The notes under the pieces are model-generated. The model did no database searches. It was not told the origin of the DNA and was given only the letters and a program-made list of their open reading frames with translations. The position numbers and the translations under genes were made by a program. From CAVQFO01 sp963711725 (GTDB lineage Bacteria; Pseudomonadota; Gammaproteobacteria; Nitrococcales; Aquisalimonadaceae): 64,000 nucleotides of DNA. The DNA lies in assembly GCA_963711725.1 (NCBI GenBank), contig CAVQFO010000023.1:372001-436000 (forward strand). Direction: 5' to 3'. Positions 55,585 through 64,000 of this stretch are shown in pieces; position 1 is the first letter of the stretch; every line of letters starts with the position of its first letter.

Positions 55585-55659
55585 TGGCTGGGGTGGCAGG
55601 ATTCGAACCTGCGCATGCGGGGATCAAAACCCCGTGCCTTACCGCTTGGCTACACCCCA
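55585..55659 (-). tRNA. tRNA-Gln (TTG)
   Basis: 75 nt including the encoded CCA. Minus strand: acceptor TGGGGTG/CACCCCA, anticodon loop TTTTGAT with TTG, T-arm GGTTCGAATCC. It lies between ispE and prs. Confidence 0.97.
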
Positions 55660-55698
55660 GTGATCTTTGTGCCCGGTCCCGCGCTTACTCTTGCGCGA

Positions 55699-56553
55699 TC
55701 AACCGCTTAGTTTATCAACTAAAGGCGAACGGTTCATGCCGCGCGCGGCGAAGCCATCCCAACCGTCCGCCCGGCAGCTCGCCAGGCACCGTTTTGCCTC
55801 CGCTTCCCCGGGCAAAGCGGCGAATACACATGCCCCGGTGCCGGTCAGGCGGGAAGGCGCGAACCGCGCCAGCGCATCGAGGGCCCGACCCACTTCGGGA
55901 TAGAGTTTGGTCACGACCGATTCGCAGTCGTTGCGCGACTCTCCCGCGCGAAAGGCGGGTATTGTGATGGGGGCACTATTCCTTGTCAATTCCGCAGCCT
56001 GGAAGATCCGGCCGGTGTCCACGTGGCAGCGGGGAGAAAGAACGACATACCAGGGTTCGGGCAGATCCAACGGCGTCAGGTGTTCGCCCACGCCTTCGGC
56101 CCAGGCCGCATGACCACGGACGAATACCGGGACGTCGGCCCCCAAGGTCAAACCCAACGCCGCCAAGTCGTCGACGCTCAGATTCAGCGCCCACAGGCGG
56201 TTCAAAGCCCACAGCGTGGTGGCCGCGTCGGAGCTGCCGCCACCCAGGCCCCCACCCATGGGAATATGCTTGCGCACATCGATGGTCACACCGGGGGTCG
56301 ATCGGCCGCTGTGTTGGCGCAGCAACCGCGCCGCACGCACGGTCAGGCAGTGATCGGCCTCCAGGCCGGCGACATCACCCTCTCGGGCGATGCGGGCATC
56401 GGACCGAACGGAGAACGTCAGGCGATCGCCGAAATCCAGAAACTGAAACACGGTCTGCAGCAGATGATAGCCATCCGCCCGGCGACCGACGATGTGCAGG
56501 AACAGATTGAGCTTGGCGGGCGCTGGCCAGTCGCTCAGCGTCGGCGATGTCAT
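55699..56553 (-). CDS. ispE: 4-diphosphocytidyl-2-C-methyl-D-erythritol kinase IspE
   Basis: 284 residues. GHMP kinase of the MEP isoprenoid route. WPAPAKLNLFLHIVGRRADG with the catalytic Lys, ATP loop IPMGGGLGGGSSDAATTL, and LTGTGACVFA at the C-terminus. The ATG overlaps the lolB stop by 4 bp. Confidence 0.96.
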   Translation of the reverse strand: MTSPTLSDWPAPAKLNLFLHIVGRRADGYHLLQTVFQFLDFGDRLTFSVRSDARIAREGDVAGLEADHCLTVRAARLLRQHSGRSTPGVTIDVRKHIPMGGGLGGGSSDAATTLWALNRLWALNLSVDDLAALGLTLGADVPVFVRGHAAWAEGVGEHLTPLDLPEPWYVVLSPRCHVDTGRIFQAAELTRNSAPITIPAFRAGESRNDCESVVTKLYPEVGRALDALARFAPSRLTGTGACVFAALPGEAEAKRCLASCRADGWDGFAARGMNRSPLVDKLSG

Positions 56554-57200
56554 GAACCCCAGCCCCACTCCTCGACTGCGATACGAAGCTTCAAACCTTC
56601 GCCGTCGATGGCAATGCGTTCGGGCAGCGCCAGGCCGCGGACGTCCCTATAGCGTAGGTAGCGCACCGTCCAACCGGACTGCACCAGTCGCCGCAGCAAC
56701 CCCTTGCCGTCCACGTCCAGCGCATCCGTGGCGCCGGGGGCGGGCACACCCACCACCCAACTCCGCAGCATCTCAAGCGGCAGGTCGAAGCCGGTGGCCC
56801 GGTAAAGCAGGTCGGAGGCGCTAGCCGCCGAGGCGGTCTTGCCGTCGGATGTGTGCAAGGTCACCCAGCCCGGGCGGCCCTGCACGGTGACCTCGCCGGC
56901 ACCGAAAGGGGCGACGAGCTGGAGTTTGTAGCGGCCGGCGCGTTGCAGCCAGTCAACCGACAGCGTGCCGCTGTCGTTGGCCGTCGCGATCGCGGCACGC
57001 CCTTGCAATTGCCAGTTCGCCAAGGCCTCCAGGCGCTGCTTGCGCGCCTGGAATCTCTCCATGTCGGGCGGCCGGCCTCCGCCTGGGCTCGGGGGAGGCG
57101 TAACCGTGGCGCAACCGGCCACGACCAGCGACACAAGCGCCAACGCCGCCAGCCCGCGGACTCGGCGCAAAGACCGAGCGCTGCACTCGCTTTGCATCAT
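56550..57200 (-). CDS. lolB: Outer membrane lipoprotein LolB
   Basis: 216 residues. Lipobox VVAGC (Cys about 30), then the LolB fold that takes lipoproteins from LolA and inserts them into the outer membrane: WQLQGRAAIATANDSGTLSV, YKLQLVAPFGAG, and LRSWVVGVPAPG. It is upstream of ispE as in most gammaproteobacteria. Confidence 0.92.
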   Translation of the reverse strand: MMQSECSARSLRRVRGLAALALVSLVVAGCATVTPPPSPGGGRPPDMERFQARKQRLEALANWQLQGRAAIATANDSGTLSVDWLQRAGRYKLQLVAPFGAGEVTVQGRPGWVTLHTSDGKTASAASASDLLYRATGFDLPLEMLRSWVVGVPAPGATDALDVDGKGLLRRLVQSGWTVRYLRYRDVRGLALPERIAIDGEGLKLRIAVEEWGWGS

Positions 57201-57224
57201 GATGACAAGCAGCCCGCACGCGCT

Positions 57225-58931
57225 TCACTGCTTGAGCCGCTGCATCGCCTTATGGATGGATTCGTTGTCGGGCGCCTGCTTCAGACCCTCTTCCCAGACC
57301 CCCTGGGCCTCCTTGTGCCGACCCAGCACCCAAAGAACCTCGCCGAGGTGGGCGGCGATTTCCGGATCCTTCTGCTTGTCGTAGGCCTTGCGCAGGTAAG
57401 GCAGCGCCTTCTCGGGCTGGCCGAGCTTGTACTCCGCCCAACCCATGCTGTCGATAATAGGTGCGGAGTCCGAGTCCTGGGCGAACGCCTTGCGAATCAG
57501 CTCGGCGCCTTCCCGAACGCGATCGGTCATGTCCACCAGCGTGTAGCCCAAGGCGTTGAGGGCCTGGGCATTGTCCGGGTCCTGGCTGATGATCGCCCGC
57601 AGATCCTTTTCCGCGACGGCGAGCCTACCAAGATTCACCGCGATCATGGCACGGCCGTAGAGCAGGTCCTCATCCTGGGGGTGATCCTTCAGCGCGTGGC
57701 TCAGCACATCGAAAGCCTGCTCCGGCTTGTCGGCCTGCCGCAGGATTTCCGATTCCACCAGATAGGTCTGAACGGCGGTCTGGGGTTTGCGCGCGCGAAG
57801 ACCCGCCAAGGCCTGTCTCGCCTCGGTCAGCTTGCCTTGTTCCGCCAGGACCACCGCCAACCGCAGCTGGGCCCGTTCGCGATATTGGCCGCTCGTCTTG
57901 CGGTACCACTTCGCAGCTGTGGCGTAATGCTTGGCGTCTTCGGCGATCCGACCGAGGAAATACGCAGCCGCGTTCTGTTCATGCCCCTGCTTGATCAACT
58001 GCTCGAAATACGGCTTGGCACGCTCCGGGTAGCCGGCTTCCAAAGTCAGCAATCCCACGGCGTAAGTCACGCGGGGATCGTGGGCGCCTTGTTTGAGGAG
58101 GACGTGAAACTGCTCCAGCGCCTTATCCTGGTGAGACAGGCTCAACAGCGCGCGGGCATATTCGAAGCGCAGCTCATGATCCTTGGGATGGGCCTTCACC
58201 AGCGCTGCGAGAACCTTCAGCGCCTCGTCACCGCGATCAGCCGCGAGCAGCGCTTTGGCCCGAAGCTCCTGGGCGTCCTGCCAGCCGGGTTTGAGGCTCA
58301 GCGCGTGCTCGGCGGCCGTGATGGCGGTTTGTGGCTCCGAGGCCTGCAGCGCGAACTGAGCCAAGGTGAAATAGGCGTCGGCGTCCTCGGGGTAGCCCGC
58401 AACAAGCCGGCTATAGATGTCCACCGCTTTGGACTGGTTGTCCTCCTGGCCCAGCAACGCCGCGACACGACTCAGGGCATGGTCGGTCTTGCCCTTGCTC
58501 GCCGCAACGGCGGCTCGGAATTCCTGCAGCGCCTTGTCGAACTCCCCTTGGCGGAAGTAAATCAGGCCCAACACATCCAGGGGGTCGGGATCGGCCGGGC
58601 TGAGGCTCCGCCAGCGCTTTGCGGCCTCCAAGGCGTCGTTTTCACGATTGGCGTAGAGAGCGATCTGCGCCGCGCGGCGCGCCACGCGGGGATCGTCGCT
58701 CTCGCGACTCGCCTTGAGGTAGGCGTCGGCAGCCGACTGCAGATCGCCCTGTTTGCCGGCCAGTTCGCCGCGGAGGATCTGGTATAGTGCCTCACCTTCC
58801 GCACTGGGCGGATTGGGTGTGGTGGCGGCAACGGCTTCGCGTGACGTATCGGGCCCCAAAGGCTGGTTTGCACAAGCCGCCAACACCAGCGTGGCGAATC
58901 CAAAGAACAGAGTGAATCTCAAGCCCTTCAT
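57225..58931 (-). CDS. TPR-repeat lipoprotein
   Basis: 568 residues. Lipobox VLAAC in MKGLRFTLFFGFATLVLAAC, then about 12-14 tetratricopeptide repeats, such as DPDPLDVLGLIYFRQGEFDK, NALGYTLVDMTDRVREGAEL and DSMGWAEYKLGQPEKALPYL. A scaffold at the outer or inner membrane periplasmic face is likely; such proteins upstream of lolB are common in gammaproteobacteria. No enzymatic domain is seen. The lolB start lies 24 bp after its stop. Confidence 0.88.
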   Translation of the reverse strand: MKGLRFTLFFGFATLVLAACANQPLGPDTSREAVAATTPNPPSAEGEALYQILRGELAGKQGDLQSAADAYLKASRESDDPRVARRAAQIALYANRENDALEAAKRWRSLSPADPDPLDVLGLIYFRQGEFDKALQEFRAAVAASKGKTDHALSRVAALLGQEDNQSKAVDIYSRLVAGYPEDADAYFTLAQFALQASEPQTAITAAEHALSLKPGWQDAQELRAKALLAADRGDEALKVLAALVKAHPKDHELRFEYARALLSLSHQDKALEQFHVLLKQGAHDPRVTYAVGLLTLEAGYPERAKPYFEQLIKQGHEQNAAAYFLGRIAEDAKHYATAAKWYRKTSGQYRERAQLRLAVVLAEQGKLTEARQALAGLRARKPQTAVQTYLVESEILRQADKPEQAFDVLSHALKDHPQDEDLLYGRAMIAVNLGRLAVAEKDLRAIISQDPDNAQALNALGYTLVDMTDRVREGAELIRKAFAQDSDSAPIIDSMGWAEYKLGQPEKALPYLRKAYDKQKDPEIAAHLGEVLWVLGRHKEAQGVWEEGLKQAPDNESIHKAMQRLKQ

Positions 58932-59225
58932 GCACGTCCCTCTGGCCGGTAACCCTGGTTGGGCAGACCGCCGGTACTGCGCCGAAACAGGCGCGGTTGG
59001 TATTATTTGGGCATCACGGAATTCCGGCTCGTACCCGCGCCGCCCGGGATTCGACCCCCAGGGAGCGAATCGGTTCAAAGACGGTGCGGCCCCCGATTAC
59101 GTATATTCAAGGGCTGCGATGATCGACACCGCGGACATCGTCGAGCAGCAAAACCGGTTCTCACCTAGCCGTGACGACCCGAATTCTGCGAAAATCCATG
59201 CGCTCCCGGCAGATTCCCAAACAGC

Positions 59226-60488
59226 ATGCCAGTTTGCATCATAGGTTTGAACCACAGAAGCGCACCATTGGATGTGCGCGAGCGCGTTGTATTCCCGGTG
59301 GAGGAAATACAACCAGCGCTGCGGCGGCTGGCCGAATTGCCGGGAGTCGAGGAGGCGGCGGTCATCTCCACGTGCAACCGCACGGAACTGTACGCGGTCA
59401 CCGATGCCGACACCGGCGAGGACACGTTGCTGCACTGGTTGTGCCGGGAGCACGGCCTGGACGCCGACTGGCTGCTTCCTCACATTTACTTCTATCGGGA
59501 CCGCGATGCCGTGGGCCATCTGCTCCGGGTCACGCCGGGGTTGGATTCCATGGTCCTGGGGGAACCCCAGATTGGGGGCCAGACCAAGTCCGCCTATATG
59601 GAAGCCATGAACGCGGGCACCGTCTCCCGGGTTCTGGATCGCCTGTTCCAGCACGCCTTCTCCGTGTCAAAGCATGTGCGCACCAACACCACCATCGGTG
59701 AAAACCCCGTGTCCGTGGCGTTCGCGGCGGTATCGCTGGCACGGCAGATCTTCGGGGATCTGGACCGGCAGACGGCACTGGTCATCGGCGCCGGCGAAAC
59801 CATTGATCTGACAGTGCGCCATCTCAGGGAAGCTGGCCTGAAACGCCTGATCGTGGCGAACCGCAGCGTCGAGCGGGCACGGGAGTTGGCCGAGCGGCAC
59901 GGCGGCCGGGCCATCGCCCTGGGCGAGCTTCCATCGGTGCTTGAGCAGGCGGATATCGTCGCCGCATCCACCGCCAGCCCCCTGCCCCTGCTCGGCAAGG
60001 GCAGCGTTGAGGCTGCGCTGCGCCAGCGCAAACACAAACCGATGTTCATGGTGGACCTGGCGGTGCCCCGGGACATCGAGCCCCAGGTTGGCGACCTGGA
60101 CGACGTCTACCTCTATACCGTGGACGATCTGAAAGAGGTGGTGGAAGAGAATCTGCGCTCGCGCCAGGAGGCGGCCCGCCAAGCGGAAGAAATCATCGAG
60201 GTCCAGACCGACCGGTTCATGAGCTGGATGAACAGCCTCGATACCGCCGAAGACATCAAGCGCTATCGGGCTCAGAGCCTGGAGACCCGGGACGCCGTCC
60301 TGGATCAGGCCCGCCAGCGCCTGAACCGGGGCGATTCGCCCGAAGCCGTGCTCGACTTCCTGGCTCACACGCTGACCAACAAGCTGATTCACGCTCCCAC
60401 GAGCCAGCTTCGCAGCGCCGCCGAGCAGGGTCGCGACGACCTGGTCCAGGCGGCGCGCTATTTACTGAATATCGGAAAAGACAGATAA
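59226..60488 (+). CDS. hemA: Glutamyl-tRNA reductase HemA
   Basis: 420 residues. It reduces glutamyl-tRNA to glutamate-1-semialdehyde, first step of C5 haem synthesis. Catalytic Cys in STCNRTELYAV, VLGEPQIGGQTKSAY, NADPH loop VIGAGETIDLT, and the C-terminal dimerisation helix. Usual NADPH motif GAGE is present. It diverges from the TPR gene, with hemA-prfA as a unit. Confidence 0.97.
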   Translation: MPVCIIGLNHRSAPLDVRERVVFPVEEIQPALRRLAELPGVEEAAVISTCNRTELYAVTDADTGEDTLLHWLCREHGLDADWLLPHIYFYRDRDAVGHLLRVTPGLDSMVLGEPQIGGQTKSAYMEAMNAGTVSRVLDRLFQHAFSVSKHVRTNTTIGENPVSVAFAAVSLARQIFGDLDRQTALVIGAGETIDLTVRHLREAGLKRLIVANRSVERARELAERHGGRAIALGELPSVLEQADIVAASTASPLPLLGKGSVEAALRQRKHKPMFMVDLAVPRDIEPQVGDLDDVYLYTVDDLKEVVEENLRSRQEAARQAEEIIEVQTDRFMSWMNSLDTAEDIKRYRAQSLETRDAVLDQARQRLNRGDSPEAVLDFLAHTLTNKLIHAPTSQLRSAAEQGRDDLVQAARYLLNIGKDR

Positions 60489-60491
60489 GCC

Positions 60492-61583
60492 GTGGATACT
60501 TCGATACGCAACAAGCTCGATCAACTGCAGGAACGATTCGAGGAAATCGCCTCGCTACTGGCGGAACCGGAGGTCATGGCCGACTCCAACCGGTTCCGGG
60601 ACCTGTCCAAGGAATACGCGAGACTGGAGAGCGTCGTAGAAGGCTTTCGGCGCTTTCGCAAGGCGGAAAACGACCTGCGCAACGCCACCGAAATGCTGGA
60701 AGACGCAGATCCCGACATTCAGGCCATGGCCGAGGATGAGATCCGGGCCGCCGAGAAGACCCTGCAGTCGCTGGAGGAAGAGCTGCAGATCCTGCTCATC
60801 CCGGAAGATCCTCACGATCAAAGCAATGTGTACCTGGAAATCAGGGCCGGCACGGGCGGCGACGAGGCCGCGCTCTTCGCCGGCGACCTCTTCCGCATGT
60901 ACAGCCGTTACGCCGAACAGCGGGGCTGGAAGGTGGAGGTCATCAGTGAAAGCCTGGGCGAACACGGCGGCTTCAAGGAGATCATCGCCCGGCTGATCGG
61001 CCAGGGGGTCTACTCCCGGCTGAAATTCGAGTCCGGGGCTCACCGGGTGCAGCGGGTTCCTGAAACCGAATCCCAGGGTCGGATCCACACCTCCGCCTGC
61101 ACCGTGGCCGTGCTGCCCGAGGTGGATGAAGTGGAGGGCGTCGAGATCAGCGCCAACGACCTCAAGGTGGACACCTACCGCGCCTCCGGCGCCGGTGGCC
61201 AGCACGTGAACAAGACCGACTCGGCCATCCGCATCACCCACCTGCCCACGGGCATTGTGGTGGAATGCCAGGACGAACGCTCCCAACACAAGAACCGCGC
61301 CAAGGCCATGGCGCTGCTGCAGGCCCGACTCCTGTCCTCCGAACAGGAGAAGCAGACCGCCGAGCGCTCTCAGCAACGCCGCCTGCTGGTGGGCAGTGGC
61401 GACCGGTCGGAGCGCATCCGCACCTACAACTTCCCTCAGGGGCGGGTGACGGACCACCGGGTGAATCTCACGCTGTACAAGCTCGACGAAGTGTTGCAGG
61501 GCGGGCTGGACCAAGTCATCGACCCCCTGATCCGGGAGGACCAGGCGGATCAGCTGGCGGCCATGGCGAAGGCCAGCGCCTGA
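60492..61583 (+). CDS. prfA: Peptide chain release factor 1 PrfA
   Basis: 363 residues with a GTG start 3 bp after hemA. It ends translation at UAA and UAG. The catalytic GGQ loop is in GAGGQHVNKTDSA. The stop-recognition PxT motif reads PET (RVQRVPETESQGRIHTSA), against PAT in E. coli; Pro and Thr, the defining positions, are kept. Length is normal. PrmC (methylase for the GGQ Gln) is not in the window; prfA is followed by REP-rich DNA. Confidence 0.97.
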   Translation: MDTSIRNKLDQLQERFEEIASLLAEPEVMADSNRFRDLSKEYARLESVVEGFRRFRKAENDLRNATEMLEDADPDIQAMAEDEIRAAEKTLQSLEEELQILLIPEDPHDQSNVYLEIRAGTGGDEAALFAGDLFRMYSRYAEQRGWKVEVISESLGEHGGFKEIIARLIGQGVYSRLKFESGAHRVQRVPETESQGRIHTSACTVAVLPEVDEVEGVEISANDLKVDTYRASGAGGQHVNKTDSAIRITHLPTGIVVECQDERSQHKNRAKAMALLQARLLSSEQEKQTAERSQQRRLLVGSGDRSERIRTYNFPQGRVTDHRVNLTLYKLDEVLQGGLDQVIDPLIREDQADQLAAMAKASA

Positions 61584-61977
61584 TATCGGCCGTTGTTCGC
61601 GGCGGGGAGCGCCGCTCCTACGATCCGGTAAAGCGTGTTGTAGATACCGTCTTGGCCGTCAAGTGCACTGGGTTGTGTAAGGGGTCTGGTTTTAGATCAC
61701 GCCAAAGGCGATGTGCACAAGTGGATGTAGGTTGGGTTAGCGAAGCGTAACCCAACAATCCGGCGCAGCCGCAAACAAGGTGCGACAATAAGCAGACAGC
61801 GGCTTCGAATGGCCGGTTCGCGGCGGTGAGCGCCGCTCCTACGGTCCGGTTGACCATCTCGACCGCGAACATTCCGGGATAGGCACCCAGGCCCGCACCT
61901 TGGTTGGGGGGCCCGATTGGCCCGACGCAATCCATATCAGGAGCGGCGGCCCCCGCCGCGAACGCATCCACACCTGC
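61584..61977. other. REP-rich intergenic region, prfA / znuB
   Basis: 394 bp between convergent genes with no gene. REP copies at 61596-61621 (TTCGCGGCGGGGAGCGCCGC, then TCCTAC), 61817-61842 (TTCGCGGCGGTGAGCGCCGC, then TCCTAC) and, inverted, 61937-61962 (TCAGGAGCGGCGGCCCCCGC, then CGCGAA). A separate hairpin, GTTGGGTTA-gcgaagcg-TAACCCAAC (61731-61756), is of another common repeat type. Confidence 0.75.
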
Positions 61978-62790
61978 CTATCGAGCGCGGCGCAGCCGCA
62001 CGCCCAGGCGCACGGCGAGCAGCACACCGAATCCCAACAGAATGATCGCCGGCCCGGAAGGAACATCGAGCCAGTACGAGGCAGCCAGCCCACCACCGGT
62101 CACCACGGCGGACACCGCCACAGCCACCATCGCCACCGACAGAAAACTGCTCCGCAGTCCCAGCGCAATGACCGGCGGGATCGTGAACAGGGCGATGACC
62201 AGGATCACCCCTACCACCTGAATCAGCAGGATCACGGACACCGCGATCAAAATGAGCAGTAGCGGATACAGCACCCGCACCCGCACGCCGGCCACCTGAG
62301 CGAAAACATCATCGAACGCGATGGCGACGAATTCCTTGTAGAAGAGCGCCACGCACACCACGACGATGGCTACGAATCCACCCAACAGCTCCAGGTCCAG
62401 CGCCGAGACGCTGAGAATATCCCCGAACAGATAGCTCATCAGGTTGGGAGCGTAGCCGGGTGTCTTGGCGATGAAGATAATACCCACGGCCATGCCCACG
62501 GCCCACAACATGCCAATCAGCGTGTCCTCCGAACGATTTCGTCCGACGGTACCCAGGATCAGCGCGGCCAGCAGCGCCACGGCAAGCGCGCCCAGCAACG
62601 GCGGATAGCCCAGGAAATAACACAGGCCAAGGCCGGCGAAGGCCGCGTGGGCGATACCGCCGGCGATGAACACCAGGCGTTTCACCACAACGAAGGTACC
62701 CATCAGGCCGCTCAGAACGCTGGCCAGCATCCCCGCGATCAACGCGTTGCGCGCGAATTCGTAACCCAGCAGGGTAATCACGTCATGCAT
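61978..62790 (-). CDS. znuB: Zinc ABC transporter permease ZnuB
   Basis: 270 residues, ABC-3 family with about eight membrane helices (SVLSGLMGTFVVVKRLVFIA, LGLCYFLGYPPLLGALAVAL, VILVIALFTIPPVIALGLRS). The GGIAHAAFAGLGLCYFLG motif is the family signature. It forms the channel for high-affinity metal import. It starts 17 bp after znuC stops. Zinc is favoured by family, but Mn or Fe variants exist. Confidence 0.92.
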   Translation of the reverse strand: MHDVITLLGYEFARNALIAGMLASVLSGLMGTFVVVKRLVFIAGGIAHAAFAGLGLCYFLGYPPLLGALAVALLAALILGTVGRNRSEDTLIGMLWAVGMAVGIIFIAKTPGYAPNLMSYLFGDILSVSALDLELLGGFVAIVVVCVALFYKEFVAIAFDDVFAQVAGVRVRVLYPLLLILIAVSVILLIQVVGVILVIALFTIPPVIALGLRSSFLSVAMVAVAVSAVVTGGGLAASYWLDVPSGPAIILLGFGVLLAVRLGVRLRRAR

Positions 62791-62807
62791 CGTGGCGACG
62801 CCCCCGA

Positions 62808-63560
62808 TCAGTGACCATGGCGGTCCAATACCCGATGGGGCACATCGTGGGCCACCAATTCCACGGGGCAGCCGTAAACAGCTTCCAGCTGTTCGTGATC
62901 GATGGTGCCGCCACCGTGATAAAACAGGCGCTTGTTCACGCAGGCGATCTGTCTCACATCTCCAGCGAAAGCGGTGATGTCATGGGTGACTACCACCACC
63001 GGAATCCGTTGATTGAGTTCCCGCAACAACGTGTTCAGCAGGCCCCGGCTGCGGGAGTCCACCGACGAAGTGGGCTCATCCAGAAACAGGATTTCGGGGT
63101 CGCAGACCAGAGCCCGCCCGATCAACGCACGCTGCAACTGCCCGCCCGAGAGCTCCGCAACCGGCTCGTAGGCCAGCTCCGCCAGCTCAAGCCGCTCCAA
63201 GACCTCGTCCGTGCGCCGACGGTCATCGGCATTGTAGCGGTGGAACAGCCCGCGACGACCCACGGCACCCATCATGACCACCTCCCGCACCCGCAGCGGG
63301 AAATCCCGGTCAAAAGTGGAGAACTGCGGTACGTAGCCGATACGTCCCGGCGTCTCTGCCCAGGCCCAATCCACCCGCCCGGCCCAGGGCTTGAGCAGCC
63401 CCAGCATGAGCTTGATCAGGGTGGTCTTGCCACCGCCGTTGGGGCCGATGATGGCCAGGAAATCGCCGGGGCGGACGACCAAGTCGATGTCCTCCAGCAC
63501 CGGCGAGCGATCGTACCCGAATCGCAGCCCGGACACCTTGACCACCGGCGCTTCGTTCAT
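62808..63560 (-). CDS. znuC: Zinc ABC transporter ATPase ZnuC
   Basis: 250 residues. Walker A GPNGGGKTTLIKLMLG, ABC signature LSGGQLQRALIGRAL, Walker B ILFLDEPTSSVD and the switch His in VVVTHDITAFAGD. The start MNEAPVVKVSGLRFGYDRSP overlaps znuA by 4 bp. No Zur box is visible, since the znuA promoter is outside the window. Confidence 0.93.
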   Translation of the reverse strand: MNEAPVVKVSGLRFGYDRSPVLEDIDLVVRPGDFLAIIGPNGGGKTTLIKLMLGLLKPWAGRVDWAWAETPGRIGYVPQFSTFDRDFPLRVREVVMMGAVGRRGLFHRYNADDRRRTDEVLERLELAELAYEPVAELSGGQLQRALIGRALVCDPEILFLDEPTSSVDSRSRGLLNTLLRELNQRIPVVVVTHDITAFAGDVRQIACVNKRLFYHGGGTIDHEQLEAVYGCPVELVAHDVPHRVLDRHGH

Positions 63561-64000
63561 TGCAAGGCCTCGTTCAGTGCACGGCCCATCCGCAGCAGGT
63601 TGTCGGGCCAGTCCGCCGCCAGCGGGTCCATGGGCACCACCCGGGCACCCACCTCCCTGGCAATGATGTCGGCGCCCTTCTGGGAGAATCCCTGCTGCAC
63701 GAAGATCACCCGCGCGTGCAACGCCTTGAGGCGGCCGACCAACCGCGTCAGATCGGCCGGCCCCGGCTCCTTGCCGCCCGTCTGGATCGCAATCTGCCGC
63801 AGGCCGTATTGCCTGGCGAAATAGCCCCAGGCCGGGTGGTTCACCACGAAGCTGCGGTGCTTGAGGGGGTCCAGTAGCGCATGCAGCTGCCCGTCCAGAT
63901 GGTCGATCCGGCCTTCGAAGGCGGCCAGGCGCCGGCGGTAGTCCGGCGCTGCTTCAGGGTCGACGCGGATCAAGGCATCGGCAATGTTGCGGGCGGCGAT
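63557..64000 (-). CDS. znuA: Zinc ABC transporter substrate-binding protein ZnuA, C-terminal part
   Basis: The last 147 codons; the start lies beyond the right edge. The cluster A-I metal-binding fold is recognisable: DPLKHRSFVVNHPAWGYFAR, with the His of VNHPAWGYFA a metal ligand, and VIFVQQGFSQKGADIIARE. No His-rich charged loop is in the visible part. It is first in znuA-znuC-znuB. Confidence 0.9.
   Translation of the reverse strand: MAARNIADALIRVDPEAAPDYRRRLAAFEGRIDHLDGQLHALLDPLKHRSFVVNHPAWGYFARQYGLRQIAIQTGGKEPGPADLTRLVGRLKALHARVIFVQQGFSQKGADIIAREVGARVVPMDPLAADWPDNLLRMGRALNEALQ

Noticed and set aside
56853..58787. A 644-codon plus-strand frame across the TPR gene
   Set aside because: The minus strand encodes a signal peptide and repeats; the plus frame is a codon-bias shadow.

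Overview
The window is chromosomal DNA from a high-GC gammaproteobacterium. Almost everything is core housekeeping in gammaproteobacterial order: yebC-ruvCAB, ybgC-tolQRAB-pal-cpoB-queEC-tRNA-Lys, bamD/rluD/pgeF/clpB, lolB-ispE-tRNA-Gln-prs-rplY-pth-ychF, hemA-prfA, znuABC. Polyhydroxybutyrate genes, a PilS/PilR-pilin locus and a proton-type P-ATPase point to a free-living organism, perhaps near the Chromatiales/Ectothiorhodospiraceae. That placement is an impression from gene content, not a phylogeny.

Layout. 1-2142: phaA-phaR-phaB, minus strand, phaB cut by the window edge. 2465-9150: HDOD protein, pabB, fadD, a cyclic-nucleotide/HDOD protein and a patatin lipase. 9273-14799: a livKGFHM-type ABC importer operon with a terminator-like attenuator after the binding-protein gene. 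15265-18244: yebC-ruvC-ruvA-ruvB. 18345-21669: GlrK-QseG-GlrR signalling operon. 21723-22412: a short regulatory island with a consensus sigma54 promoter, two GlrR-type operators, an IHF-like site and two small ORFs. 22537-29555: tol-pal and queuosine genes, then tRNA-Lys. 29822-30096: a transposase-less inverted-repeat element (MITE-like) in front of the P-type ATPase. 32698-36400: broken MFS gene, aspS and an FmdB-family gene. 36559-43521: DUF1614 protein, SDR, clpB, pgeF, rluD, bamD. 43612-46107: glnB, sucD, sucC. 46284-50325: PP0621-type protein, pilS, pilR and a frameshifted pilin with a sigma54 promoter. 50537-56553: tRNA-Met, a ParE/Phd toxin-antitoxin pair, broken ychF, pth, rplY, prs, tRNA-Gln, ispE. 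56550-64000: lolB, TPR lipoprotein, hemA, prfA and znuB-znuC-znuA.

How it fits together. The main biological lead is the segment between glrR and tol-pal. GlrR is a sigma54 activator, and a near-perfect sigma54 promoter starts right behind it, reading into a 58-residue exported peptide. Two matches to the TGTC-N10-GACA operator flank an IHF-like AT-rich stretch, and a second sigma54-like element lies ahead of ybgC-tolQ. I infer a local circuit joining an envelope-sensing two-component system to the Tol-Pal envelope machine. A second sigma54 circuit (PilR to pilin) lies near 49.6 kb.

REP-like palindromes (core GCGGCG..GAGCGCCGCTCCTAC) are scattered through intergenic DNA, mostly after 32 kb. 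Seven genes carry frameshifts: livM, P-ATPase, MFS, aspS, pilR, pilin and ychF, the last with about eight. Since aspS is essential and ychF nearly universal, local sequencing or assembly error is the likelier cause than gene decay.
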